43,396 bases of DNA from Streptomyces roseochromogenus subsp. oscitans DS 12.976 (GCF_000497445.1 NZ_CM002285.1:7460394-7503789); one strand, 5' to 3'; positions 8,090-16,171 are shown, counted from the first letter of the stretch. Translations and numbers: made by a program. Notes: a model not told the origin generated them from the sequence alone.

Positions 8090-9253
8090 GTGAAGGCGTC
8101 GGCGTTCGTCTATCCCTGGGACGTCAACGGGGACCCGGAGGCCCCGGCGCGGATCGCCGGGCTCGGTGTGGAGCAGGTGACGCTCGCCGCCGCCTACCAC
8201 TCCACCCGCGCCCTGACCCCGCGCCACCCCCGCCACCGCATCGTCACCGCCGAGTACGCGGCCGTCCTCTACCCTCCGGGCGAGCGCTGGGCGGGCCGGG
8301 GCCTGAGACCCTGCCCCGCCGGGCGCTGGGCCCCGGGCGACGCCTACGGCGAGGCCGCGCGGGCCCTCGCGGCGGCCGGTCTGGAGGTGCACACCTGGGC
8401 CGTCCTCGCCCACAACTCCCGCCTCGGCGCCGAACATCCGCACACCTCGGTCGTCAACGCCTACGGCGACCACTACCCCTGGGCGCCCTGCATCGTGCAG
8501 CCCGCCACGCGCGCGTACCTGGTCGACCTGGCCGCCGAGGCCGCCGTACGGCCCGGTGCGCACGGCACCGAGCTGGAGTCCCTCGGCTGGTACGGACTCG
8601 CGCATCTGCACGCCCACGACAAGATCTCCGGCGTCGGTCTCGGCGAGGCCGGGCAGTACCTGATGTCCCTGTGCTTCTGCCCGTCCTGCCGCGTCGGGTA
8701 CGGCGAACAGGACCTGGACGCCGATGAGTTGGCCGCGGCCGTCCGGGCCGCGCTGGAGCCGCTGTGGCGGGGCGCGGCGGGCGACGAGGGCTGGCCGACG
8801 GCCGCGAAGCTGCTCGGCGAGGAGACGGCGGCCCGCACGCGCGCGTGGCGCGAGGAAACCGCCGGCACCCTCCAGGAGGAGGCCGTCGCCGCCGTACGCG
8901 CCACCGCACCGGCCGGCTTCCAGGTACTGCTGCACGCCGACCCGGTCTCCTACCACTGCGGAGCCAACGTCGGCGTCGACCCCGCCCGCGTCCTCTCCGC
9001 CGCCGACGGCGTGGTGGTGCCCTGCGCGGGCGGTACGGCCCTGCTGGCGCCCTTCGCCGAACACGCCCGGGAGGACACGGTGCTGGCCGCCAACTTCACC
9101 GTGGTCTCCGGGATGGGCGGCAGCCCCGGCACGCTCGCGGCGGACGCGGCACGCGCGCGTGCGCAGGGCGCGACGGAACTGCGGCTCTATCACGCCGGGT
9201 TGGCGTCGGACCCGGATCTGGCAGCGGTACGTGAGGCGCTGTCGGCGCGCTGA
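8090..9253 (+). CDS. Uncharacterised glycoside-hydrolase-like TIM-barrel protein
   Basis: I do not recognise a characterised family for this 387-residue, probably cytoplasmic protein (no signal peptide). Its order of features resembles the hypothetical glycosyl-hydrolase-like barrels and GH42 neighbours: an opening strand KASAFVYPWD, a long loop, VHTWAVLAHNSRLG near residue 105, and the WAPCIVQPATRAYLVDLAAE stretch. A Cys-rich CFCPSCRVGY motif sits near residues 192-201, comparable to the CxCxxC motif in GH42-type barrels, and a late strand QVLLHADP follows. Candidate acidic residues occur in TELESLGWYG. GTG 8090 has a strong GGGAGGGA site; GTG 8063 is an alternative. Position after the dehydratase gene suggests work on a uronate-containing substrate, but function is unproven. 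Its last 64 bp overlap the convergent MFS gene. Confidence 0.7.
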   Translation: MKASAFVYPWDVNGDPEAPARIAGLGVEQVTLAAAYHSTRALTPRHPRHRIVTAEYAAVLYPPGERWAGRGLRPCPAGRWAPGDAYGEAARALAAAGLEVHTWAVLAHNSRLGAEHPHTSVVNAYGDHYPWAPCIVQPATRAYLVDLAAEAAVRPGAHGTELESLGWYGLAHLHAHDKISGVGLGEAGQYLMSLCFCPSCRVGYGEQDLDADELAAAVRAALEPLWRGAAGDEGWPTAAKLLGEETAARTRAWREETAGTLQEEAVAAVRATAPAGFQVLLHADPVSYHCGANVGVDPARVLSAADGVVVPCAGGTALLAPFAEHAREDTVLAANFTVVSGMGGSPGTLAADAARARAQGATELRLYHAGLASDPDLAAVREALSAR

Positions 9254-10422
9254 GCGAGCGCGGTGGCCGCCAGGAGCAGCGCGAGGCCGTAGAGCGGCAA
9301 CAGCAGCGCCGGTGAGGCCAGTTCGATCAGGCCCGCCCCGACGGTCAGTCCGATGACGTTGGGCATGAAGACCAGAGTGTTCGCGGTGGCCGTCGCCCGG
9401 CCCAGCAGCGGGCCGGGCGTCTGCTGCTGGACGGCGGTGAACGTCGCGACGAGCACACAGGGCAGGCCCAGACCGATCGCCACGGCGGACGCGAGGGCCA
9501 CCGCGTCCGACGGCACCGCCCGCGCGGCCACCGCGACCGCCGTCAGCGCGATCCCCACCGCCCCGAACCGGCGCCCGCCCAGCCGCCGTAGCGCGACCCC
9601 GGAGACGAGCCCGGCCGTCACCGAACCGGTGCCCTGAAAGGCGTACAGCACGCCGGTATAGGCGGGGGAGTGACCGAGGCGGTCCACCACGGCGTACACC
9701 GTCGTGCTGCTCAGCGAGGCGAGGAGCATCGTCGTACCCCCGGCTTGGACCAGTGGGCGCAGCCCGGGGTGACCCCACAGATGCCGGACGCCCTCGGCGG
9801 TCTGCTTCCGCCAGCCGCCGCCGGACCGGTCGGGCCGCTCCTCGTGCACCCGCAGCAGGGCGCACAGTCCGGCGGCGAGCACGAAGGTGACCGCGTCCAG
9901 ACCGGCGACCGCCGGTCCGCCGAAGGCCGCGTACAGGCCTGCCCCGGTCAGCGGAGCGACGAGCTTCATGCCCTCGGTGACGGTCATCCGCAGCCCGTTG
10001 AAGTCGCCGCGGAGGTCGCCCGGGACGGCGGAGGTGACCAGGGCCGACTCGGCGGCGTCCCCGACCACGCCGACCGTGCCGTACAGGAGCAGGACGGTGA
10101 ACAGCAGCCACAGTCCGCCGGGCGAGTGGACGGTGAAGAGTGTCGGGAGTACGGCGGCCAGAGCCAGGTTCAGGACGATGAGGAGGGGTTTGCGGCGCAC
10201 GCGGTCGGCGAGCGTGCCCAGCGCCGGACCCGCCAGGGTGGGCGCCCACGCGGCGACGAAGCACAGGGCGGGCAGGCCGTCGGACCCGGTGAGGTCCTTG
10301 ACCCACACGCCCGCCGCCAGTGACAGCGAGGAGGTACCGAAGGCCGACACCACCAGGCTCGTGAGATACAGCCCCGCGTTGCGGTCCCGCAGCACGCGCA
10401 GCAGCGTCCAGGAAGTCGTCAT
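9190..10422 (-). CDS. MFS transporter, probable drug/metabolite exporter
   Basis: This 410-residue membrane protein has about 12 hydrophobic segments and the MFS loop between helices 2 and 3 (LGTLADRVRRKPLLI). The general look is that of actinobacterial exporters of the MFS_3/enterobactin exporter type, including LLYGTVGVVGDAAESALV and AFQGTGSVTAGLVSG. It is likely to act as a proton-coupled exporter in the cytoplasmic membrane. The substrate cannot be inferred. Its 3' end overlaps the end of the convergent glycoside-hydrolase-like gene by 64 bp, and no regulator gene is adjacent. Confidence 0.85.
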   Translation of the reverse strand: MTTSWTLLRVLRDRNAGLYLTSLVVSAFGTSSLSLAAGVWVKDLTGSDGLPALCFVAAWAPTLAGPALGTLADRVRRKPLLIVLNLALAAVLPTLFTVHSPGGLWLLFTVLLLYGTVGVVGDAAESALVTSAVPGDLRGDFNGLRMTVTEGMKLVAPLTGAGLYAAFGGPAVAGLDAVTFVLAAGLCALLRVHEERPDRSGGGWRKQTAEGVRHLWGHPGLRPLVQAGGTTMLLASLSSTTVYAVVDRLGHSPAYTGVLYAFQGTGSVTAGLVSGVALRRLGGRRFGAVGIALTAVAVAARAVPSDAVALASAVAIGLGLPCVLVATFTAVQQQTPGPLLGRATATANTLVFMPNVIGLTVGAGLIELASPALLLPLYGLALLLAATALAQRADSASRTAARSGSDANPA

Positions 10423-10837
10423 GCCTGCTCATCGTGGGTCTAAGGCGGGCCCGGTCGGATCGGCAAGGTGCCTTACGCGGGTCCTGCCCCTGACGGCGGC
10501 GATCCGTCGGAACCTGTCAGTAATGCCCCTGGGGCGTGCTCCGGCCCCGACCTGCTGTCGGCGCCACCCGCTACCTCGCGCCGATCCTGACCGGTCCCGT
10601 CCACGTCCTCCTCATGTCCCTCATCCCGGAACCGCACCGGCGCCGGCCCGGACTCCTGGGCCCGGATCGGCGTCGGCCGGCTGCCGCACACCGCGGGGGA
10701 CGTCGTGCACCACCTCAAGGGTCATCCGGTCATCCCGTTCGCCCCGACTCCTCGTTCGGCTGCGCGGCACCGATGAGTTTCGGCGGGCCGGCCGGTCAGT
10801 CCTTCGTACGAGGAGCGCAACCGTCAAGGAGTGAGAC
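10423..10837. other. 415-bp intergenic stretch, possible gene remnant and dyad
   Basis: Near the MFS start there is an inverted repeat TAAGGC (10441-10446) and GCCTTA (10470-10475), possibly an operator. From about 10642 to 10777 one plus-strand frame reads GAGPDSWARIGVGRLPHTAG and onwards to VVHHLKGHPVIPFAP and a TGA; it has coding-like composition but no recognisable start or family, so it may be a decayed gene end. The right end contains the AAGGAG site for the next gene. Confidence 0.4.
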
Positions 10838-11419
10838 ATGACCATGGTCGACCTCGGCCCGCAGACCCGGATCGTGGCGCGGCTCGCCGAGTCCGTGACC
10901 GACGACCGGCTGACCGGCCCCACCCCGTGTCCGGAGTGCGCGGTGCGGAACCTGCTGGGCCATATCCAGATGCTGTCCGTGGCGTTCCGTGACGCCGCCC
11001 GCAAGGACCTCGGTACGACGACCGACACCAACCCGACCGCCGCCGTCCCGGACATCGGCCCCGGCTGGCGCGAGGAACTGCCCAAGGCCCTCGACGAACT
11101 CGCCGACGCCTGGCGCGCCCCGGAGGCCTGGACCGGGATGACCCGCGCGGGCGGCGTGGATCTGCCGGGCGAGGTCGCCGGCGCCGTCGTCGCCGACGAA
11201 CTGGTCATCCACGGCTGGGACTTGGCCCGCGCCACCGGCCTGCCCTACGCCCCCGACCCCGTCGCCCTCGACTCGGCTCTCGTCTTCCTCCAGGCCGCGG
11301 CAGACGACCCGAACCGAGGCAACGGCCTCTTCGGCCCGGTCGTCCCGGTCCCGGAGAACGCGCCCCTGCTGGACCGGGCGGTCGGCCTGAGCGGCCGGGA
11401 TCCGGGGTGGCGCCCTTAG
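10838..11419 (+). CDS. TIGR03086-family metal-binding (DinB/mycothiol-like) protein
   Basis: The 193-residue protein fits the actinobacterial TIGR03086 family, which has the four-helix DinB/mycothiol maleylpyruvate isomerase N-terminal fold. The signs are TPCPECAVRNLLGHIQ (residues 28-43), with the first metal-binding His in LGHIQ, and the later VADELVIHGWDLARATG segment with the second His. Members are proposed to bind a divalent metal and some use mycothiol; specific reactions are mostly unknown. The ATG follows a clean AAGGAG ribosome binding site and the gene stands alone. Confidence 0.85.
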   Translation: MTMVDLGPQTRIVARLAESVTDDRLTGPTPCPECAVRNLLGHIQMLSVAFRDAARKDLGTTTDTNPTAAVPDIGPGWREELPKALDELADAWRAPEAWTGMTRAGGVDLPGEVAGAVVADELVIHGWDLARATGLPYAPDPVALDSALVFLQAAADDPNRGNGLFGPVVPVPENAPLLDRAVGLSGRDPGWRP

Positions 11420-11533
11420 GACAGCTTCCACCTTCGCCGCGTTGCGACGGCACACGGGCCCGCGTATCACCGCGATGTGGATCTCCGCTCTGTACGCGGG
11501 TCCGCCCGAAACTCACTTCCTTTGTCAGAAGCA

Positions 11534-11593
11534 TTGACCAAAGGCGGGCCCCCTCCTACCTTCAACGCGTCGTACTTCGTACGTCATATATGA
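11534..11593 (+). promoter_or_regulatory. Promoter and palindromic operator of the GntR operon
   Basis: A HrdB-type promoter is visible as TTGACC (11534-11539), a 17-bp spacer and TACCTT (11557-11562). About 20 bp downstream lies the perfect 10-bp palindrome TCATATATGA (11584-11593) in an AT-rich island, followed by a related half-site GATATGTGA. A repressor bound there would block transcription, so autoregulation by the GntR protein encoded 30 bp downstream is plausible. Confidence 0.55.
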
Positions 11594-11623
11594 GACGCGA
11601 TATGTGAGATCCGAGAGGGCCGC

Positions 11624-12343
11624 ATGACCCCTGTGCCCACCCCGATCCCGTCCCGCACACAGTTCGTGCTGGACGCCATCAAACACCGCATCCTGACTGG
11701 GCAGTTGACGCCAGGTCAGGCCCTGGTCGAGACGGAGCTGGCCGCGCAGTTCGGGGTGTCCAAGACTCCGGTGCGGGAGGCGCTGAAGACCCTCGCAGGG
11801 ACCGGGCTCGTCGTGATGAGCCAGTACAAGGGCGTCACGGTGCGCATGGTGGACGCGGACATGGCGCGCGAGGTCTACGACGTACGGCTGCTGCTGGAGC
11901 CCGAGGCGCTGAGAAGGGCCGTCAGGCGAGGCGCGTCCCTGGCTGACGCGCGCGACGCGCTGACCCGGGCCGACGCCGCCACCGACACCGCCGAACGCTC
12001 CCTCGCCAACCGGGAGTTTCACCGCTCCCTGTACCTGCCCTGCGGCAACCCGCTGCTCGGCCGGATGCTCGACGAGGTCCGTGACCAGGCCGCCCTGGTC
12101 TCCGCCGTCGCCTGGGCCGCCGACCCCTCCTGGGAGCGGGAGGCCGCCGAGCACCGGGAGATCCTGCGGCTCGCACTCGACGGCGACGCCGACGGCGCCG
12201 CCCTCGCCCTGCACGCCCACATCGCGTCCTTCGTGCAGCGGGCTTTCCCCTCGGCCACCGAGGTCGCCGAGGCAACCGAGGCCGCCGGGAACGCCAAGGA
12301 CCCCGAGGGCGCAGTCCCCCACGCGGAGAAGGGTCATCGATGA
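11624..12343 (+). CDS. GntR-family regulator, FadR/FCD subfamily
   Basis: This 239-residue regulator has an N-terminal winged helix (AIKHRILTGQLTPGQALVE, then ELAAQFGVSKTPVREALKTL at residues 38-57) and an all-helical FCD ligand domain. The domain keeps histidines usual for metal binding, in REFHRSL, AEHREIL and ALHAHIASF. FCD regulators commonly sense sugar acids or other carboxylates. Its stop overlaps the ATG of the next gene by 4 bp (ATGA), so it is co-transcribed with the lyase and dehydratase and presumably represses them until a sugar acid appears. Confidence 0.93.
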   Translation: MTPVPTPIPSRTQFVLDAIKHRILTGQLTPGQALVETELAAQFGVSKTPVREALKTLAGTGLVVMSQYKGVTVRMVDADMAREVYDVRLLLEPEALRRAVRRGASLADARDALTRADAATDTAERSLANREFHRSLYLPCGNPLLGRMLDEVRDQAALVSAVAWAADPSWEREAAEHREILRLALDGDADGAALALHAHIASFVQRAFPSATEVAEATEAAGNAKDPEGAVPHAEKGHR

Positions 12344-13251
12344 GCAGCGTGACGTTCGAGACCCAACGGACGGCCCTGGCCGATGTGGTGGCCATCCCGG
12401 TGACACCCTTCGCCGCGGACGGCTCCGTCGACACCGGCGCCCACCGGGCCCTGCTGCGTCGCCTGCTCGGCGGCGGGATCCGGACCCTCGCTCCGAACGG
12501 CAACACCGGCGAGTTCTACGCGCTCACCCCCGAAGAGCGCGGCCTGGTCACCGAGTTGACGATGGACGAGGCCGGTGACCGCTCGGTGATCCTCGTCGGC
12601 GTCGGCCACGACCTGCCCACCGCCATCGCCTCCGCCCGGCACGCCCGCGACCTCGGTGCCCCGATGGTCATGGTCCACCAGCCCGTGCACCCGTATGTCT
12701 CGGCGGCCGGCTGGGTCGACTACCACCGCGCCATCGCCGAGTCCGTGCCCGAGCTGGGAGTGGTGCCCTACATCCGCGACGCCCGGCTGCCCGGCGCCCG
12801 GCTCGCCGAACTCGCCGGCCACTGCCCCAACGTCATCGGGGTCAAATACGCCGTGCCCGACGCCGCCCGCTTCGCCGCCTTCGCCCGCGACGCCGGCCTC
12901 GACCGCTTCGTCTGGGTCGCCGGTCTCGCCGAGCCGTACGCCCCGTCCTACTTCTCGGCGGGCGCCACCGGCTTCACCTCCGGGCTCGCGAACGTCGCCC
13001 CCGCCGTCTCGCTGAACATGGCGGAAGCGCTTCGATCCGGCGACTACCCGGCCGCCATGAAGGTGTGGGAGCAGATCCGCCGCTTCGAGGAACTCCGCGC
13101 CGCCCACGGCTCCGCCAACAACGTCACCGTCGTCAAGGAAGCCCTCGCCGCGCTCGGCCTGTGCCGCCGCGACGTCCGCCCGCCTAGCCGGCCGCTGCCC
13201 GAGGACGAGCGCGCCGAGGTCGCCGCCATCGCCACCGGATGGTCGATATGA
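12340..13251 (+). CDS. DHDPS-family lyase/dehydratase for a 2-keto-3-deoxy sugar acid
   Basis: The 303-residue protein is a TIM barrel of the dihydrodipicolinate synthase superfamily. It has the loop PNGNTGEFYALTPEER (residues 52-67), conserved Tyr144 (VVPYIRD) and Schiff-base Lys169 (IGVKYAVPD). It differs clearly from the 5-dehydro-4-deoxyglucarate dehydratase at 7082. Located between a GntR regulator and an IlvD/Edd sugar-acid dehydratase, with ATGA overlaps on both sides, it probably acts on the 2-keto-3-deoxy acid made by that dehydratase. It could dehydrate it to 2-oxoglutarate semialdehyde, or cleave it as an aldolase. True lysine biosynthesis is unlikely in this setting. Confidence 0.82.
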   Translation: MSSVTFETQRTALADVVAIPVTPFAADGSVDTGAHRALLRRLLGGGIRTLAPNGNTGEFYALTPEERGLVTELTMDEAGDRSVILVGVGHDLPTAIASARHARDLGAPMVMVHQPVHPYVSAAGWVDYHRAIAESVPELGVVPYIRDARLPGARLAELAGHCPNVIGVKYAVPDAARFAAFARDAGLDRFVWVAGLAEPYAPSYFSAGATGFTSGLANVAPAVSLNMAEALRSGDYPAAMKVWEQIRRFEELRAAHGSANNVTVVKEALAALGLCRRDVRPPSRPLPEDERAEVAAIATGWSI

Positions 13252-14969
13252 AGCGCCCGGAGGAACTCAGAAGCCATCAGTGGTACGGCACCGACGGCCT
13301 GCGCTCCTTCAGCCACCGCGCCCGCACCCGCCAGCTCGGCTATCTCCCCGAGGAGCACGCAGGCAAGCCGGTCGTCGCGATCCTCAACACCTGGTCGGAC
13401 ATCAACCCCTGCCATGTCCACCTGCGCGACCGCGCCCAGGCCGTGAAGCGCGGGGTGTGGCAGGCGGGCGGCTTCCCGCTGGAGTTCCCGGTCTCCACCC
13501 TCAGCGAGACCTTCCAGAAGCCGACCCCGATGCTCTACCGCAACCTCCTCGCGATGGAGACCGAGGAACTGCTGCGGTCCTACCCCGTCGACGGCGCGGT
13601 GCTGATGGGCGGCTGCGATAAGTCGACCCCGGCGCTGCTCATGGGCGCCGCCTCCGTGGACCTGCCCACCGTCTTCGTGCCGGCCGGGCCCATGCTGCCG
13701 GGCCACTGGCGCGGCGAGGTGCTCGGCTCCGGCACCGACATGTGGAAGTACTGGGACGACAAGCGCGCGGGCCTCGTCGGCGACTGCGAGATGGCCGGGC
13801 TGGAGAGCGGCCTGGCCCGCTCGCCCGGCCACTGCATGACCATGGGTACGGCGTCCACGCTGACGGCCGCCGCCGAGGCGCTCGGCGTGACCGTGCCGGG
13901 CGCGTCCAGCATCCCGGCGGTCGACTCGGGACACGACCGGATGGCCGCCAAGGCGGGCCTGGCGATCGTCGAACTGGTCTGCAGGGACCGGAAGTTGAGC
14001 GATATCCTCACCCGCGAGGCCTTCACGGACGCCGTCACCACCGTCCTCGGCCTCGGCGGCTCCACCAACGCCGTGATCCATCTGATCGCCATGGCGGGCC
14101 GCGCCGGCGTGCGGCTCACCCTGGACGACTTCGACCGCATCGCCCGGACCGTGCCCGTCCTCGCCAATGTCCGCCCCGGCGGACAGCGGTACCTGATGGA
14201 GGACTTCCACTTCGCGGGCGGCCTGCCCGGCTTCCTGTCCCGGATCACCGACCTGCTCCATCTGGACCGGCCGACGGTGTCGTACGATACCCTGCGCGAG
14301 CAGCTGGACGGCGCGCGGGTGCACGACGACGACGTCATCCGCCCCCGCGACAACCCGGTCGCGAGCGAGGGCGGGGTCGCGGTGCTGCGCGGAAACCTCT
14401 GCCCGGACGGCGCAGTCATCAAGCACATCGCCGCCGAGCCCCGCCTGCTCAAGCACACCGGCCCGGCCGTCGTCTTCGACGACTACAAGACCATGCAGCG
14501 CACCATCAACGACCCCGCGCTCGGCATCACGGCCGACAGCGTGCTGGTGCTGCGGGGCGCCGGGCCCAAGGGCGGCCCCGGCATGCCCGAGTACGGCATG
14601 CTCCCCATCCCGGACCACCTGCTGCAGCAGGGCGTGCGGGACATGGTCCGGATCTCCGACGCCCGGATGAGCGGCACGAGTTACGGTGCCTGTGTGCTGC
14701 ACGTGGCCCCGGAGTCGTACGTCGGCGGCCCGCTGGCGCTCGTCCGGACCGGGGATCTCATCACCCTGGACATCGACGCCCGCAGCCTCCATCTCCACGT
14801 GGACGACGCTGAGTTGGCCCTGCGCAGGTCCCGGTGGACGCCCCCGTCCGCCCGGCACGAACGTGGCTACGGCGTCCTCTACAACGGGCAGATCACCCAG
14901 GCCGACACCGGCTGCGACTTCGAGTTCCTCGCCCGGCCCGGCAAGGTGCCGGACCCGTACGCGGGCTGA
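13248..14969 (+). CDS. IlvD/Edd-family sugar-acid dehydratase (arabonate/xylonate type)
   Basis: This 573-residue dehydratase has the three cysteines that hold the [2Fe-2S] cluster in pentonate dehydratases: Cys55 (NPCHVH), Cys123 (GGCDKS) and Cys196 (PGHCMT). Their spacing of 68 and 73 residues equals that of the Rhizobium L-arabonate dehydratase (Cys59/127/200, from memory). Lys125 and Ser475 (DARMSGTSYG) match its carboxylated lysine and catalytic serine. The opening RPEELRSHQWYGTDGLRSF is also typical of the sugar-acid branch rather than biosynthetic IlvD. I prefer ATG 13248, which forms an ATGA overlap with the lyase stop; ATG 13239 is possible. It should convert an aldonate to its 2-keto-3-deoxy form. 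Whether the substrate is a pentonate, hexonate or aldarate is open. Confidence 0.9.
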   Translation: MKRPEELRSHQWYGTDGLRSFSHRARTRQLGYLPEEHAGKPVVAILNTWSDINPCHVHLRDRAQAVKRGVWQAGGFPLEFPVSTLSETFQKPTPMLYRNLLAMETEELLRSYPVDGAVLMGGCDKSTPALLMGAASVDLPTVFVPAGPMLPGHWRGEVLGSGTDMWKYWDDKRAGLVGDCEMAGLESGLARSPGHCMTMGTASTLTAAAEALGVTVPGASSIPAVDSGHDRMAAKAGLAIVELVCRDRKLSDILTREAFTDAVTTVLGLGGSTNAVIHLIAMAGRAGVRLTLDDFDRIARTVPVLANVRPGGQRYLMEDFHFAGGLPGFLSRITDLLHLDRPTVSYDTLREQLDGARVHDDDVIRPRDNPVASEGGVAVLRGNLCPDGAVIKHIAAEPRLLKHTGPAVVFDDYKTMQRTINDPALGITADSVLVLRGAGPKGGPGMPEYGMLPIPDHLLQQGVRDMVRISDARMSGTSYGACVLHVAPESYVGGPLALVRTGDLITLDIDARSLHLHVDDAELALRRSRWTPPSARHERGYGVLYNGQITQADTGCDFEFLARPGKVPDPYAG

Positions 14970-15057
14970 ATCGCGGACACGTCAACTGTCTTTCCTGCGG
15001 CGGTCGTTGCCGATCTCTGGCGAGGCGTGCTGTCGTCTTCTGGCAACGGTGTCACGG

Positions 15058-15257
15058 TCGCCCACGTACAGCGGCCTGGCCAGCAAGGGCTCGAACGTGA
15101 TGTCGGCCGGCAGCAACTGGGACTCCGGCATCTCCGCCCCGTCCTTCGTCTCCACGGACGCGACCACGACGTACAACGCCGCAAACCGGACGGCTCCCTG
15201 CCGGCCACGACGTTCCTGACGACGGGAAGCGCAACGATCGGCGCGACGATGAACTGA
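15058..15257 (+). pseudogene. C-terminal remnant of a beta-helix polysaccharide lyase (pectate lyase-like)
   Basis: Between the dehydratase and phosphatase genes a short coding relic is visible. One frame reads SPTYSGLASKGSNVMSAG and then APSFVSTDATT. After a shift near 15175-15183, the next frame reads RKPDGSLPATTFLTTGSATI and ends GATMN with TGA at 15255-15257. This Ser/Thr-rich ending with a KPDGSLP motif is what I expect at the C-terminus of right-handed beta-helix pectate lyases (PL9-like) secreted by Streptomyces. No start, signal peptide or catalytic part remains, so it is a truncated, frameshifted pseudogene. The family is recognised from memory only. Confidence 0.6.
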
Positions 15258-15373
15258 CCGCCTGTGTCAAAAAGCGTATCAATCGGATAACAGCACTCGC
15301 AGACACCGGTGTTATGCGCGTAGACAGTCTCTGACCTGGTACATCACTCTCATCCACCAGATCCGGAGAATCC

Positions 15374-16171
15374 ATGCGGAAGTCCCACAGAGTCGTCGCC
15401 GCCGGTGCCGCCTGCGCTCTTGCCGGCGTCGCGCTGTACAGCGCGGGCGCGGCCACCGCCGGGCAGTCGACGGCGAACTCCACCCACGAGCCCTACAACA
15501 TGGGGCAGTTGGTGAAGGACATTGACACCTACTACGGCACGACCGCCGACGGCAACGGCGTCTACCAGGCGTCCCCGGACAGCCCGTACGCCAAGGACCT
15601 GACGCAGCTCGACGCCGACGCCAAGCGGTATATCGACAAGGCGGCCCGCAAAGCGCACCGTCACGGCGAGAAGCCGGCCGTCATGTTCGACATCGACGAC
15701 ACGCTGCTGCTCAGCCTCGACTACGAGAAGCGCTACAACTACACGTACAACCCCACCACGTGGAACGACTACGTGAACCGCGCCGACCGGCCTGCCGTCT
15801 TCGGCAGTCCCGAGCTGGTGCGGTACGCCGAGTCCAAGGGCGTCGAGGTCTTCTACAACTCGGGTCTGTCGGAGGCGCAGCGCGCCGCCGCCGTCGCCAA
15901 CCTGAAGAAGGTCGGCGCCGATGTGAACCTCGACGCCGACCACATGTTCCTCAAGGACAAGGCCAACCCGCCGGCCTACCTGAGCGACTGCGCCACCCCG
16001 GGCACCTGGAACTGCACGACCGTCCAGTACAAGTCCGGCACCCGCCAGCACATCGAGGACGACCTCGGGTACGAGATCATCGCCAACTTCGGCGACCAGT
16101 ACTCGGACCTCAATGGCGGCTACGCCGACCGCACGTACAAGATCCCGAACCCGACGTACTTCGTCTCCTGA
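15374..16171 (+). CDS. Secreted HAD-superfamily acid phosphatase
   Basis: The 265-residue product has a Sec-type signal peptide (basic MRKSHR, then a hydrophobic Ala-rich stretch to about residue 30). The mature part is an acid phosphatase B-type HAD domain. The nucleophile motif MFDIDDTLL puts Asp106 and Asp108 in place, YNSGLSEAQRAA supplies motif II, a Lys-containing segment (FLKDKANPP) follows, and NFGDQYSDLNGGYADRTYK supplies the last acidic motif. These enzymes release phosphate from organic phosphates outside the cell. It is monocistronic, with GGAGAA upstream as the probable ribosome binding site. Confidence 0.88.
   Translation: MRKSHRVVAAGAACALAGVALYSAGAATAGQSTANSTHEPYNMGQLVKDIDTYYGTTADGNGVYQASPDSPYAKDLTQLDADAKRYIDKAARKAHRHGEKPAVMFDIDDTLLLSLDYEKRYNYTYNPTTWNDYVNRADRPAVFGSPELVRYAESKGVEVFYNSGLSEAQRAAAVANLKKVGADVNLDADHMFLKDKANPPAYLSDCATPGTWNCTTVQYKSGTRQHIEDDLGYEIIANFGDQYSDLNGGYADRTYKIPNPTYFVS

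Noticed and set aside
6935..10432. A 1165-codon open frame on the minus strand
   Set aside because: It runs antisense to the uronate and glycoside-hydrolase-like genes and out of frame with the MFS gene, and its composition is low-complexity.
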